A DNA stretch of 64,000 nucleotides from JARFQW01 sp963842955 (GCA_963842955.1 CAWJIJ010000009.1:682001-746000); one strand, 5' to 3'. Counted from the stretch's first letter, positions 17,376-27,436 are shown. The notes: generated from the sequence alone by a model not told the origin. Numbers and translations: made by a program.

Positions 17376-18354
17376 ATGAGGAGATTCAAACGGATACTCT
17401 GCATTGTTGATCCACTGCGGACTGCATGACGCCTTGCTCGGACGCGCGGTGTCTCTGGCGCAAAACAACCAGGCGACCCTGAACGTCGCCTGTGTCGTAC
17501 CGCGCGTCGTAGCCGGCATCGGAATGCCGGAAGGCGGCCCGATTTCGGCCGATTTGCAGGAAGCGGTGATCGCCGATGCGCAACAGCAACTGGAAAACCT
17601 CGTCACTCCGTTTCGATCGCAGATCGCCATCCACGCAGTGGTGCTCACGGGGACACCCTTTCTCGAAATCATTCGTGAAGTCGTTCGAAATGGCCATGAC
17701 CTGGTGATAAGGGCCGCGGAGGACCCTGATTGGCTCGAGCGGTTGTTCGGTAGTGACGACATGCACCTGTTGCGAAAATGCCCCTGCCCGATTTGGCTCG
17801 TCAAGCGTTCTCCATCAAAATCCTACCGGCGTATCCTGGCCGCTGTTGATATAGACGCAGATCACCCGAACCACGAACTGGGCACGCGCCACAAGCTGAA
17901 TACCAACATTCTTGAACTGGCTTTTTCCCTGGCGTTGTCAGATTTCGCTGAACTCCATATCGCCCACGCGTGGGAGGCGATCGGCGAAAGCGCCTTGCGC
18001 GGAGCGTTTCTGAGTCGCCCGGAGGCAGAGGTTCTCACTTATGTCGAACAGGTCCGAAGGGGTCACGATGAGGGATTCGATGACCTGTTAAACGACTTTA
18101 TCCAATCTCAGGGCAATGATGCCGTCCAGTTTCTGAGTCCGACCAAACATGTGCTCAAGGGCCCGCCACAGGTAGAGATCCCGGCACTGGCGAAGAGCCT
18201 CGCGGCTGACCTGGTAGTTATGGGAACCGTCGCACGCACGGGGATCCCCGGTTTTTTCATCGGCAATACCGCCGAGGCGATCCTCGAACAGATCGAATGT
18301 TCGGTACTGGCAGTCAAACCGGAAGGCTTTGTCACCCCGGTCACCGTCGACTGA
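17376..18354 (+). CDS. Tandem universal stress protein (UspE-like), 5' frameshift
   Basis: Two Usp domains in one chain, as in UspE. The second domain (YRRILAAVDIDAD to SVLAVKPEG) holds the ATP-binding pattern MGTVARTGIPGFFIGNTAE. The first (CVVPRVVAG to CPIWLVKRS) is less typical. The likely start is ATG 17376 behind GGGGAA, giving MRRFKRILCIVDP, but that frame hits TGA after 17 codons and the rest continues in the +1 frame from about 17404. Removing seven bases (GGACTGC between two CTGC copies near 17417-17424) restores MRRFKRILCIVDPLHDALLG and a 323-residue product. It converges with the P-type ATPase gene. Confidence 0.8.
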
Positions 18355-18460
18355 AAATGCGGTGATGTGCAATCCCCGGGAAACCGTTTGGCACAACCCG
18401 GCGCCGGACCTCGCCCGGGATATCTAAGCCGGCCGGACCTCCCGGCATACCTGCTCGTGG

Positions 18461-21355
18461 TCAGTGGCCGTCATTGTTGCTCAATGGCTTCGTTCCCGGG
18501 ATAACAGCCGAACCGGCATGCCGCCAGCGCCGCACCAACGCTTTCTCCAGCTCGACGATGAACAACACCGAGGCGGCTACCAGCACAATGCGCAACCAGG
18601 TGCCAGCGTCGATCGCCGCGGTGCCGAACAGCGCCTGGATTGGCGGCAGATAGGTGAAGGCAAGTTGGAACAGGATGAGCACGCCGACGGCATAGAGCGC
18701 GTAGCGGTTGCCGAGCAGACCGTCGCGATTCAGCACCGGCTCGCTCATGTAGCGGGAATTGAACAAATAGAAGATTTCGAACATGACCAATGTATTGACG
18801 GCCACGGTTCGGGCCTGCTCGATGGGCGCGCCCTGGTGCTGCTCCCAAAGGAACAGGCCGAACGTGCCGGCCATCATGACCAGCGACACATAGCCGATGC
18901 GCCACAGGAACAGCGGTGTTAGCACCGGCTGCCCGGCATCGCGCGGTGGCCGCGCCATGACGCCGGGCTCCGGCGGTTCGAAGGCCAGGGCCAACGCCAG
19001 CGTGACGGCCGTGATCATGTTGACCCAGAGAATCTGCACCGGCGTCAGCGGGAACTCGTGGAAACCGAGCAGGATGGCGCCCAGCACCACCAGTGCCTCT
19101 CCGCCGTTAGTGGGCAGGATGAACAGGATGGCCTTCCTCAGGTTGTCATAGACGGTGCGGCCCTCCTCGACGGCATTCGCAATGGAGGCGAAATTGTCGT
19201 CGGCCAACACCATCTCGGCCGCTTCCTTGGCGGCCTCCGTGCCGTTGATGCCCATGGCGACACCGACATCGGCGCGCTTGAGAGCCGGCGCGTCATTGAC
19301 ACCGTCGCCGGTCATGGCCACGACCGCGCCGGACCGCTGCAGCATCTGCACCAGGCGCAACTTATGCTCGGGCGTCACCCGCGCATAAATGTCCACGCCG
19401 TTTACGCGCCGAAGCAGCTCCTCATCGTCCATCCGGTCCAGTTCCGCTCCAGTGAGCGCTTCATCGGGATTTGCCAGGCCCACGCACCGGGCGATAGCAC
19501 GGGCCGTGCTCGCGTGATCGCCGGTGATCATCTTCACGCGGATGCCCGCCCTGCGACAGGTCTGTACGGCCGCAATGGCTTCCTCCCGCGGCGGGTCCAT
19601 GAGACCGAACAGGGCCAGCAGGGTCAGGTCGCTGTCCACGTCATCGAAATCCAACTCGGAGCGGTGCGGCTTCGCCGGCTTCATGGCCACGGCCAGCACG
19701 CGTTGCCCGGCACCGGCCATGGCTTCCATGCGCGCCTCCCAGGCGTCACGGTCCAGGCGCGCATCGCCCTCCGGCCCTCGTTGGGCCGCGCACATGTCAA
19801 GCACTGCCTCCGGCGCGCCCTTGACGAACACGAAGGACTCACCCTCATGGCTGTGGTGCAGGGTGGCCATGAACTTGTGGTCGGACTCAAACGGGATCAA
19901 GTCCGTCCGCGGGTAGCGCTTCCCGGCGGCCTCAAGATCAAGCCCGGCCTTGACCGCTGCCACCAGCAGGGCTCCCTCCATGGGGTCGCCGTGCACGCGC
20001 CAGCACTCCTCCTCGGCCTGCTCCAGCGAGGCGTCGTTGCAAAGAACCACCGCACGCAGGGCTTCGGCAAGCCGCGTGTCCTCCTCGGGATGCAGTAGGG
20101 CGTCGCCGTCGTGCATGACAGCACCATGGGGATCGTAGCCCGTGCCAGTCAGCGTCAGCACCCGCTCCCCCGTGTGTATCGCGGACACCGTCATGGCGTT
20201 GCGGGTCAGCGTACCGGTCTTGTCCGAGCAGATGACACCGACAGTGCCGAGGGTCTCCACCGCCGGTAGCCGGCGGATGATGGCATTGCGCCCGGCCATG
20301 CGCTGCACCCCGATGGCCAGGGTGATGGTCATGATCGCCGGGAGGCCCTCCGGGATGGCGGCCACGGCGAGACCCACCGAGGCCAGGAACATTTGCGCGC
20401 TGGTATAGTCGCGCGCAAGAACACCGAAGGCGAAGCTGCCAGCCGCCAGGACCAGGATAGCGGCCGTCAGCCAGCGGCCGAACTGGGCCATCTGCCGCAG
20501 CAGCGGCGTGGTCAATTGCTCGACGCCGGCTACAAGCGCGCTGATCCGGCCGATCTCGGTGCCGGCTCCGGTGGCAATGACAATACCCGTGCCCTTTCCG
20601 TGGGTGACCAGCGTACCCGAGTAGGCCATGCAGCAGCGATCGGCCAGCGGCGTTTCCGCAGGTACGGGCGCATTGGTCTTGTCCACCGGGACCGATTCAC
20701 CTGTCAGCGGGGCCTCCTCGATTTGCAGCGACTTGGCCTGTAACAGTCGCAAATCCGCGGGCACCTTGTCGCCGGACTGGAGCTGTACAAGATCACCGGG
20801 CACCAGGTCGGCGGCGTCCAGGGTCACCAGCCGACCGCCGCGCCACGCCATGGCGTGGGGCGAAAGCATGTTGCGGATGGCTTTCAGGGCGTCCTCGGCC
20901 TTTCCTTCCTGGACGAAACCGATGGCGGCATTGACCAACACCACGCCGAAGATGACGCCCGCGTCAAGCCAGTGCTGCAGCAGGGCAGTGATCACGGCCG
21001 CAGCCAGGAGTACGTAGATCAGCACGTTGTGGAACTGGGCCAGAAAGCGCAGCAGCGGGCTGCGCGGCTTGGCCTCGGGAAGCCGATTGGGGCCGTGACT
21101 CGCGAGCCGCCGGCTTGCCTCCTCCGGACTCAGGCCCTCGGTGCCGGCGCTGACAACCTCCAACGCCTCCTCGGCACTCAGATGGTGCCACGGCGGCCCG
21201 CTGGCCTTCGCCGTCCCGGACTCCGGTGATCGGGTCTCGCGGCGACTGGCCCGGTCAACGAAGCCGCCGACGATAACGAAAACGACGACAGCCAACAGCG
21301 CAATCAGCCACTCCAGCGCGATGATATCGAAGATCAGTATGTCGCTCTCGAACAT
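18461..21355 (-). CDS. Type II cation-transporting P-type ATPase
   Basis: A 964-residue inner-membrane pump. In order: an extra N-terminal hydrophobic segment, cation ATPase N-domain (HHLSAEEALEVV), actuator motif LTGES, M4 ion-binding motif AAIPEGLPA, phosphorylation site CSDKTGTLT (Asp near 378), nucleotide domain, hinge GDGVNDAPALKRADVG, and a C-terminal bundle with VNMITAVTLALALAFE. PEGLP places it in the Ca2+/Na+ type II group (PacL/PMR1-like). The M6 aspartate expected in Ca2+-ATPases is not at its usual place (NMITA), so the ion is uncertain. A tandem Usp gene lies at its 3' side, a pairing that suggests a stress module. Confidence 0.9.
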   Translation of the reverse strand: MFESDILIFDIIALEWLIALLAVVVFVIVGGFVDRASRRETRSPESGTAKASGPPWHHLSAEEALEVVSAGTEGLSPEEASRRLASHGPNRLPEAKPRSPLLRFLAQFHNVLIYVLLAAAVITALLQHWLDAGVIFGVVLVNAAIGFVQEGKAEDALKAIRNMLSPHAMAWRGGRLVTLDAADLVPGDLVQLQSGDKVPADLRLLQAKSLQIEEAPLTGESVPVDKTNAPVPAETPLADRCCMAYSGTLVTHGKGTGIVIATGAGTEIGRISALVAGVEQLTTPLLRQMAQFGRWLTAAILVLAAGSFAFGVLARDYTSAQMFLASVGLAVAAIPEGLPAIMTITLAIGVQRMAGRNAIIRRLPAVETLGTVGVICSDKTGTLTRNAMTVSAIHTGERVLTLTGTGYDPHGAVMHDGDALLHPEEDTRLAEALRAVVLCNDASLEQAEEECWRVHGDPMEGALLVAAVKAGLDLEAAGKRYPRTDLIPFESDHKFMATLHHSHEGESFVFVKGAPEAVLDMCAAQRGPEGDARLDRDAWEARMEAMAGAGQRVLAVAMKPAKPHRSELDFDDVDSDLTLLALFGLMDPPREEAIAAVQTCRRAGIRVKMITGDHASTARAIARCVGLANPDEALTGAELDRMDDEELLRRVNGVDIYARVTPEHKLRLVQMLQRSGAVVAMTGDGVNDAPALKRADVGVAMGINGTEAAKEAAEMVLADDNFASIANAVEEGRTVYDNLRKAILFILPTNGGEALVVLGAILLGFHEFPLTPVQILWVNMITAVTLALALAFEPPEPGVMARPPRDAGQPVLTPLFLWRIGYVSLVMMAGTFGLFLWEQHQGAPIEQARTVAVNTLVMFEIFYLFNSRYMSEPVLNRDGLLGNRYALYAVGVLILFQLAFTYLPPIQALFGTAAIDAGTWLRIVLVAASVLFIVELEKALVRRWRHAGSAVIPGTKPLSNNDGH

Positions 21356-21465
21356 GCCTCCGTCCCTCGACGGCTACACACCCTTAAGTGTAGTCAACAG
21401 CCGAATCGCAGGTGGCCTTTTCGCGCAGAACGAACAGTTGTGGCAGAACCGCATGGCGGCGCGCA

Positions 21466-22117
21466 TCAAGAAGCGCGGTTTCGAAGCGCCTCAGGCCGAT
21501 CGATGCCACGGCGTGGGCGCCTCGGGGGGCAGCGGATTTCTGAGACCGGTTTTGGTAGTGTCGCTGACTGGCTCTTTTCGGGCTCCGCGCCGAAGGCCAC
21601 GCCCGCGAGCAGGGCCGTCTCGCGTTTCCAGGTCGTGAGATTCGACTGGCGAAACTTCGCGAGTTCGTCGTGTCCGCAGGCCCGCGCCATCACCTGCATG
21701 AGCTTCGTGCTGGTCTCGAGGAACGCGGCCAGGCGCTGCGCCCCCTCGTTCACCTTCGGGCGACTGCGCAGCTCGGGCTTCTGGGTGGCCACGCCGCTCG
21801 GACAATTGTTGGTATGACAAATGCGCGCCGCGACACAGTAGACGGCCTGGATTGCCGAATTGGCCAGCGCGATGCCATCGGCGTCCATGGCCAGCGCCTT
21901 GATGAGGTCCTCCGGCATTCGCAGGCCACCGATGATGATCAGCGTCACGTCACGCCCCGCTTTTCGGTCAAGATGACGGCGCGCGCGTTAAAGCGCCGGG
22001 ATCGTGGGCATGCTGATATGGTCCCGGAACAGGCGGGGGGCCGCACCGGTGCCGCCCCCCGCGACCGTCGAGGATGACGTAATCGGCTCCGGCGTCCAGC
22101 GCGACGTTTACCGTACG
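21466..22117 (-). pseudogene. Glutamate-synthase-like FMN domain protein, 5'-truncated and disrupted
   Basis: Only the C-terminal part of an FMN-binding glutamate synthase family protein remains. Reading down the minus strand: NVALDAGADYVILDGRGG, then, after removing one G from a G-run near 22055, GTGAAPRLFRDHISMPTIPAL, an in-frame TAA, RARRHLDRKAGRDVT, and an intact stretch LIIIGGLRMPEDLIKALAMD with the cluster cysteines CHTNNCPSGVATQ. Everything upstream, including the barrel N-terminus, is gone, and the tail after LLAGVAFGAEP is unlike the family. Non-functional. Confidence 0.82.
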
Positions 22118-22192
22118 GCAGGTCCGAACCCTGAAGCAAGACGTCACCCCAGGGGGCACGACCTGACAGGGTCCTCAAAAAAAGCAAAAAAT

Positions 22193-22235
22193 CGGGGTCG
22201 AACCGCGTTTTCCGGACAACTGCGATTCGACCCCG
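22193..22235. repeat. Perfect ten-pair inverted repeat, REP-like
   Basis: CGGGGTCGAA and TTCGACCCCG flank a 23-base spacer containing TTTTCCGGACAA. The GGGGTC-GAA-TTTTC make-up recalls sequences bordering REP-associated tyrosine transposases, but no such gene is present. It sits in a 500-base non-coding stretch (22118-22614) that also has a ten-G run at 22314. Confidence 0.55.
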
Positions 22236-22511
22236 TATCTATCCAGGTCAGTCCGATTGATTGCAAAATGCACTATCGGTCGGTGCGCGTCTCTCGTTAG
22301 CGGCCGATCGGTCGGGGGGGGGGTGAGGTCGAGATGACGTCCCCCCAGGAACCTGTGGACCTGATCTATGGGAGGGGACACTACGATCTCTCCCTGCCGG
22401 ACATCATCTGGATATCATGATGCCGGCCATGGATGAGTGTTTTTTCCTGGCAATGCAGTGCTGGATCGGAGCTGCGGTCCGCAGCCTGCAGAGCCGTTGG
22501 AGAGACGCCTC

Positions 22512-22529
22512 GCAAGGCTGCAGCCTTGC
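22512..22529. repeat. Perfect 18-base palindrome
   Basis: GCAAGGCTGCAGCCTTGC equals its own reverse complement without a spacer. It lies in the non-coding stretch downstream of the FUSC pseudogene. It could be a dimeric protein site or a cruciform-prone relic; no flanking gene indicates which. Confidence 0.6.
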
Positions 22530-22614
22530 CAGGCCTATCGAGGTGCGGGAGGTTTGGCCGCACATCGTCCGGACTTGTTCGCCGAATCCCGTTGTCCGGT
22601 CCTTCGGCCCGGTT

Positions 22615-24354
22615 CAGAACCGGGCCTCATGAAAACGGTCCCAGTCGATCGCGCCGGTACGGGCCGCCACCGCAATCAGGTCCTCAGATATGCCGCGCAG
22701 CTTCCCCAGCATCCGGTAGAGGTGGTGTTCGTCAGCTTCCGAGAACCCCGCCGCGTCGGCGTTCTCAACCGTGGCTGCCACGCACTGTTCGAGCGAGTCC
22801 CACCGCCGCGTCCAGGCGGGCGCGCAGCGCGTCTGGATCGACCCGACCAGGGTCCTTTCCCATATCCCGGAACAAGGATTCCAGCGCCGCCCGCCAGCTC
22901 TCGACCTCCACCGCCAACGGGCCTGCGAACCCGCCAGGCAAGGACTTGGCCACGCCCGGATCGAGTTCCTTGATGCGATTGGCCAGGGCCTGAAGGGAAG
23001 CCATCAGCGTCTCCACCTGGTCTTTTCCATCCGTACCAAGCTTCTGCTGGACGCTCGCGGCGAACAGCCGCAGTTTTTGCGGAAGGCTGGACTGCTCCGC
23101 TGCATAAAATGCCCTTCGTAGGTGGAAGCCAAGACCCGGCTGCCCCTGCCAGTACTCACTGGATACGGCGAACGCGCTGCTACGGAAGAACCGGGACAGC
23201 ATCCGCGAGAAGCGGGTCTCCGCCCGAAATGAAATCGGGATGAACCGGGTGACGGCGAGGATACCGATTACGCAAGGGAATCCGACGATCCAGTTCAGCG
23301 CCGTCAGGACGCTGTAAGTCTGCTCGTTGGATACGCCCATGATTACCACGAACATGGCCAGCGCAGTCATGCGGCCGAGATAATGCTTCGACGCCGGGAG
23401 CCAATAGCTCAGGGCAAAGGTCGCGGCAAACAGGAGCACGGCCAGCTGACCGTAGCCGGAGACCTGCGGCATGATGAGAACGTGGATCGCGCCGGCCAGC
23501 AGGATGCTCAGCAGGGCGGGCACAAGCAGTTTCATCGGCGACAATGCCGGCATTGTCGGAGAGGTCCATGGCGAGCGGCGTGGCAAACATGGATCAGCGC
23601 GGTTCCCAGCACCACATCCGGTACGAGTATCAAGACAATCGAGGCAAGCCACACGGTGGCGACGCTCCGGGCCGCGTTGGCGAGCCGATCGGGGTCCAGC
23701 GCGGGCGCGTTCGAATCCCGGGTCTTTTCTAGCCGGACTGCCGGTTCCGCGCCAACGCCGCGAAGGAACGCCACATTCCGGCAGAGAGACGCCGTCAGGT
23801 CCTCAACGACGTTCATCTGGGTGATGCATGAGTGCAATGCGGCGCGCTGGAAATGGGACAGCTGCGCGATCCGGTCGAAATCCGGTCCGATTCGGATTCT
23901 CTGCACCGCCCGCCCCGGCGCCTTGCCCTGAAGCATCCGTTGCATGGCGTCATAGCGGCGAAGGATTTCCGATTCGAAGTCCTCAAGCCCGGCGAGATAT
24001 CTCGTCAGGTCAAGGTTGCCGACATCCTGCAGGCCCTGATGCCAGCGGGCAGCAGAGGCTGCGAGGCGATTGAATTCGATGATCAGCTGCCGCCACTACC
24101 GTGCCGGAGACCCGCAGAAAGCCCTTGTTGATCGAATCGCCGGAGCCGGTCAGGCTGCAGAACGCGACTGCGAAGCCGGCCCAGTACGGCTTGTCCTAGT
24201 CCATGGCGAGGGAAATGCCGATGGCCACGACCATGGCCAGGGCCACATTGAATGAGTCCTTGAACTGCTGGGAGGGAGTCCAGGCCACGGGAGCGGCTGA
24301 CCAATTTTCCCGTTCGGCAATTGCCGCGGAGTGGGGTTTGGCCGCCTCAGACAA
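22615..24354 (-). pseudogene. FUSC (AaeB-like) efflux permease, decayed
   Basis: Pieces of a fusaric-acid-resistance-type membrane permease lie in order but different frames. A possible TTG start at 24354 leads to FKDSFNVALAMVVAIGISLA, then MD-TAG-DKPYWAG, where the family has Trp, so an amber stop at 24196. After FLRVSGTVVAA most of the first membrane domain is missing and the frame changes to LIIEFNRLAASAARWHQGL. The second membrane domain follows (MKLLVPALLSILLAGAIHVL), then the soluble tail, with a last shift near 22790 into EQCVAATVENADAAG and a stop at 22615. An amber stop, an internal deletion and several shifts mark true decay. Confidence 0.82.
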
Positions 24355-24488
24355 CGGCGCTGGCTCGACTGTCCGACATACGCGACATGGGCGGAGTATA
24401 TCGCCGGAGGGTCAGCCTGTGGCATGCCGTTGCCGCCGATCGAAATTCGTCTTTCAGGAGTTGACCGCCGTGCGGGGCCCGGACGGCG

Positions 24489-24962
24489 TCAGTCGCCGCC
24501 GTCGTCCCGCCGGTCGGCACGGGCCTCGAGCTCGGCCTCGATATTGGCGGCCTGGTGCGTGTACTGGTGCACCGCAGCCTCCACCTGCTTGGCCGATTCC
24601 TCGTCGGTCTCCACCAGCACCGAGTCGATTGCGCTGTTGAACTGGCCCACGCGTTTCTCGATTTCGCCTTTCAGCTTGTCCAGTGCCTCGCGCGTGTCGG
24701 CCTCGCCGAGGGCTGCCTGGACCTGCAGCTCTTCCAGCGCCGTTCGAAGCTTTGTCTTGATTCCCTCTTCGGACAACCCCGCTTCGCTGAGCCGGCCATG
24801 GAGGTCGGCGGCGGCTCGGACAAGTTCTTCGTACTGAGCCTTGAAGCGCTGTTCCAGCTCCATTGCGCCCAGGTTGGCCTGGACTTCGGCTGCCTCCGCC
24901 TTTGCCTGGATCCTGTCCAGCGCTTCGTCTATCGCCGAACGAATCTGCCTGATATTCAACAT
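24489..24962 (-). CDS. Coiled-coil protein of unknown function
   Basis: A 157-residue, highly charged, probably all-helical cytosolic protein without membrane segments. Heptad-like Ala/Leu/Glu patterns run through almost its whole length (ALDRIQAKAEAAEVQANLGA, LDKLKGEIEKRVGQFNSAI). It lacks cysteines and ends in a charged RADRRDDGGD tail. I do not recognise a family; a cytoskeletal, scaffold or stress role would be a guess. It stands alone between the FUSC pseudogene and the prolyl oligopeptidase gene. A longer open frame overlaps in another phase but is arginine/proline-rich and looks like a GC artefact. Confidence 0.7.
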   Translation of the reverse strand: MLNIRQIRSAIDEALDRIQAKAEAAEVQANLGAMELEQRFKAQYEELVRAAADLHGRLSEAGLSEEGIKTKLRTALEELQVQAALGEADTREALDKLKGEIEKRVGQFNSAIDSVLVETDEESAKQVEAAVHQYTHQAANIEAELEARADRRDDGGD

Positions 24963-25270
24963 TCTCTGGCTCCTGCATATCCACGGCGGTCCCGGGGCCC
25001 GGAGGTTCGCGAGGCGAGCGTACCTTCAGGCACCGGACGATTAGTCTCAAGCATAGTCAAGACAGCGGCCGGGCGGAGGCGCCGAGTTCAGGGGCAGAAT
25101 CCCGCGGGGTCTCCGGGCCTGGTTCCCGAGGACCGTCGGGAAACGGTTCCTTCCACCGACAGGGGAGTTGCGACGCCGGAGCGCGGTTTGCCGGAGCCCG
25201 GGTTGAACGGGCTCCGGGTCTTGATCCCAGGAACTACCGGCGGGGGTCCCCGCCGGCACAGGCGTCCGGG
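24963..25270. other. Intergenic region with GC hairpins
   Basis: No gene found. Two strong stems are visible: CCGGAGCCCG/CGGGCTCCGG at about 25192-25219 and CCGGCGGGG/CCCCGCCGG at about 25238-25257. Neither has a T-tract on either strand, but they lie just past the prolyl oligopeptidase stop and may stabilise its mRNA end. Confidence 0.5.
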
Positions 25271-27436
25271 CTAGCTGCCGTAGCCCTCCGGGAGATCGAA
25301 TTCCAGGTTCTCCAAGAGAAAGGCCCACCGGTCGGCGTATTCCTCGATGATTTTTTCCGTGGGCGTGCCGGCACCATGTCCGGCCTTCGTTTCGATGCGT
25401 ATCAGGACCGGGTCCGGACCGGTCTGGGCCGCCTGTAGCGCCGCGGCATACTTGAAGCTGTGTCCGGGCACGACACGGTCGTCCGTATCCGCCGTGCTCA
25501 CCATGACCGCCGGATAATCCTGCGGCTGGATGTTGTGATAGGGCGAATAGGCATACAGGGCACGGAACTCCTCGGGATTTTCCGGCGAACCATAGTCATC
25601 CACCCAGAAGCGACCCGCGGTGAACCGGTTGAAGCGCACCATGTCCATGACGCCCACGGCGGGCAGGGCGGCGCCGAAGAGGTCCGGCCGCTGATTGGTC
25701 ACGGCGCCGACCAGCAGCCCGCCATTGCTGCCGCCCAGGATGGCAAGCTTGTCGGGTGAGGTGTAGTCGTTGGCCACGAGGTACTCCCCGGCCGCGATGA
25801 AGTCGTCGAACACGTTCTGCTTCTGCAGCCGCGTGCCGGCCTTGTGCCATGCCTCCCCGTATTCGCCGCCGCCACGCAGGTTCGCCACCGCGTAGACGCC
25901 GCCCATTTCCATCCAGCTCAGACGAGTGATCGAAAAGCCCGGACGCAGGGAGATGTCGAATCCCCCGTAACCGTAGAGGAGGGTGGGTCGGCGCCCGTCC
26001 AGCTCCAGGTCCTTGCGGTGGCTGATGAACATCGGGACCCGTGTGCCGTCCCGGCTTTCGAAAAACACCTGCTTGACCACGTAGTCTGCCGGGTCGAAAT
26101 CCACTTTCGCGGTTCGGAAAACCTCCGGGGCGCCGCCGTTCACGTTCATCCGGTAAATCGTCGGCGGCCGGTTGAAGCTCGAGAAGCTGAAGAACGTTTC
26201 CGGGTCGTCTGCGCTGCCGCCAAAGCCGCCCGCACTGCCAATGCCCGGCAGCTCGACGGTCCGCTTACCGGAGCCGTCCAAAGCGAAGATCTGCACCTCG
26301 GATCGGGCGTCCCTGAGGTATTCGGCGATGAGGCGTCCGCCCACGAGGCTGGCGTCGTCAAGAACCGCGTCGGACTCCGCTATGACTTCCCGCCAGTGCT
26401 CCGGAGCCGGCTGGTCCGCATTGATGGCAATGATCCGCCCCAGGGGCGCTGCGTTGTTCGTCTTGAACATCAGGTCCCGGCCGACATTCCCGATGAACGT
26501 GTACTCGAAGTCGAAATTGTCGATCAGCATTCGCGGGGCGGGGTCGTCCGACTCCAGATCCGCGAGCGCGATGCGGTAGCGATTGTCGGTGCCTTTCCAG
26601 ACGGTGATAACAACAAAGCGGCCGTCGTCCGTTGCCGTTGCGTCGAAGCCCCACTCGGGCTCATCGCCGCGGGCGTAAAACTGCGTGTCTCCACCCTGGT
26701 CCGTACCGATGCCATGGAAGTGGATCGCATGGTCCTTGTTGAGAGACTGGAACGCCTCGCCTTCGGCGGGCTCGGGATAGCGGCTGTAATAGAAACCGCT
26801 GGAATCCGCGGCCCAGGTGATGTCGGTGAACTTCAGCCACTGAATGTCGTCATCAAGGAATTCGCCGGCGTCCACGTCGAATACCCGTGCCTGGCGCCAG
26901 TCCGAACCGGAGCGCTGCACAAGAACGGCGAGGAATTTGCCGTCCGGACTCGGGTAATAGGCGGACAGGGCCACGGTGCCGTCGTCGGCCCATAGGTTGG
27001 GGTCGATCAGCAGTTCCGGCTCGGCCTCTGCCGATCGCTGCACATAGATCTGGTCCTGGTTCGCGAGCCCGTCATTGTATTCATAGAAATAGCGGCCGCC
27101 CCGCTTGACCGGAATCGAGTATTTCTCGAAGTCCCACAACGCGGTCAGGCGCCGGTTGATGGCGGCCCGCTCGGGAATGCCTGCGAGGTAGGCGTCCGTA
27201 ACTTCGTTTTGAGCGCTCACCCAGCGCGCGACACGATCGCTTTCGCGAACGTCTTCTTCGAGCCAGCGATACGGATCGCTCACGGACGTTCCATGGTAGA
27301 CGTCCACCTGCTCGACGGTCGCCGTATGGGGATAACTCACGGCTGGAGGATCCACGGCGGGATCCGTGTCGGCGCACCCGGCAGTCACGGCGGCCACTGA
27401 GGCAAGAGCAGTCAGGCGATGGGCGGTCATGCGCAT
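25271..27436 (-). CDS. Prolyl oligopeptidase family serine peptidase (S9A), lipoprotein
   Basis: A 721-residue S9A peptidase cleaving short peptides after proline. A lipoprotein signal (ALASVAAVTAGC) predicts membrane anchoring in the periplasm. The N-terminal part is the seven-bladed propeller that filters substrate size, with the family opening DPYRWLEED. The alpha/beta-hydrolase domain carries the nucleophile in LGGSNGGLLVG (Ser near 570), TADTDDRVVPGHS for the Asp, and KAGHGAGTPTEK for the His. ATG 27436 follows GGAGA; a second ATG two codons later is possible. It is divergent from the putative zinc peptidase gene. Confidence 0.95.
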   Translation of the reverse strand: MRMTAHRLTALASVAAVTAGCADTDPAVDPPAVSYPHTATVEQVDVYHGTSVSDPYRWLEEDVRESDRVARWVSAQNEVTDAYLAGIPERAAINRRLTALWDFEKYSIPVKRGGRYFYEYNDGLANQDQIYVQRSAEAEPELLIDPNLWADDGTVALSAYYPSPDGKFLAVLVQRSGSDWRQARVFDVDAGEFLDDDIQWLKFTDITWAADSSGFYYSRYPEPAEGEAFQSLNKDHAIHFHGIGTDQGGDTQFYARGDEPEWGFDATATDDGRFVVITVWKGTDNRYRIALADLESDDPAPRMLIDNFDFEYTFIGNVGRDLMFKTNNAAPLGRIIAINADQPAPEHWREVIAESDAVLDDASLVGGRLIAEYLRDARSEVQIFALDGSGKRTVELPGIGSAGGFGGSADDPETFFSFSSFNRPPTIYRMNVNGGAPEVFRTAKVDFDPADYVVKQVFFESRDGTRVPMFISHRKDLELDGRRPTLLYGYGGFDISLRPGFSITRLSWMEMGGVYAVANLRGGGEYGEAWHKAGTRLQKQNVFDDFIAAGEYLVANDYTSPDKLAILGGSNGGLLVGAVTNQRPDLFGAALPAVGVMDMVRFNRFTAGRFWVDDYGSPENPEEFRALYAYSPYHNIQPQDYPAVMVSTADTDDRVVPGHSFKYAAALQAAQTGPDPVLIRIETKAGHGAGTPTEKIIEEYADRWAFLLENLEFDLPEGYGS

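Noticed and set aside
22314..22323. Ten-G run as a phase-variable switch
   Set aside because: It lies in non-coding wreckage with no gene start or promoter that it could switch.
24454..25050. Longer frame over the coiled-coil gene
   Set aside because: Arg/Pro/Gly-rich, no ribosome-binding site; the 157-codon frame has a normal helical composition.
25844..26995. 383-codon frame antisense to prolyl oligopeptidase
   Set aside because: Shadow of codon bias; the antisense gene has all catalytic motifs.
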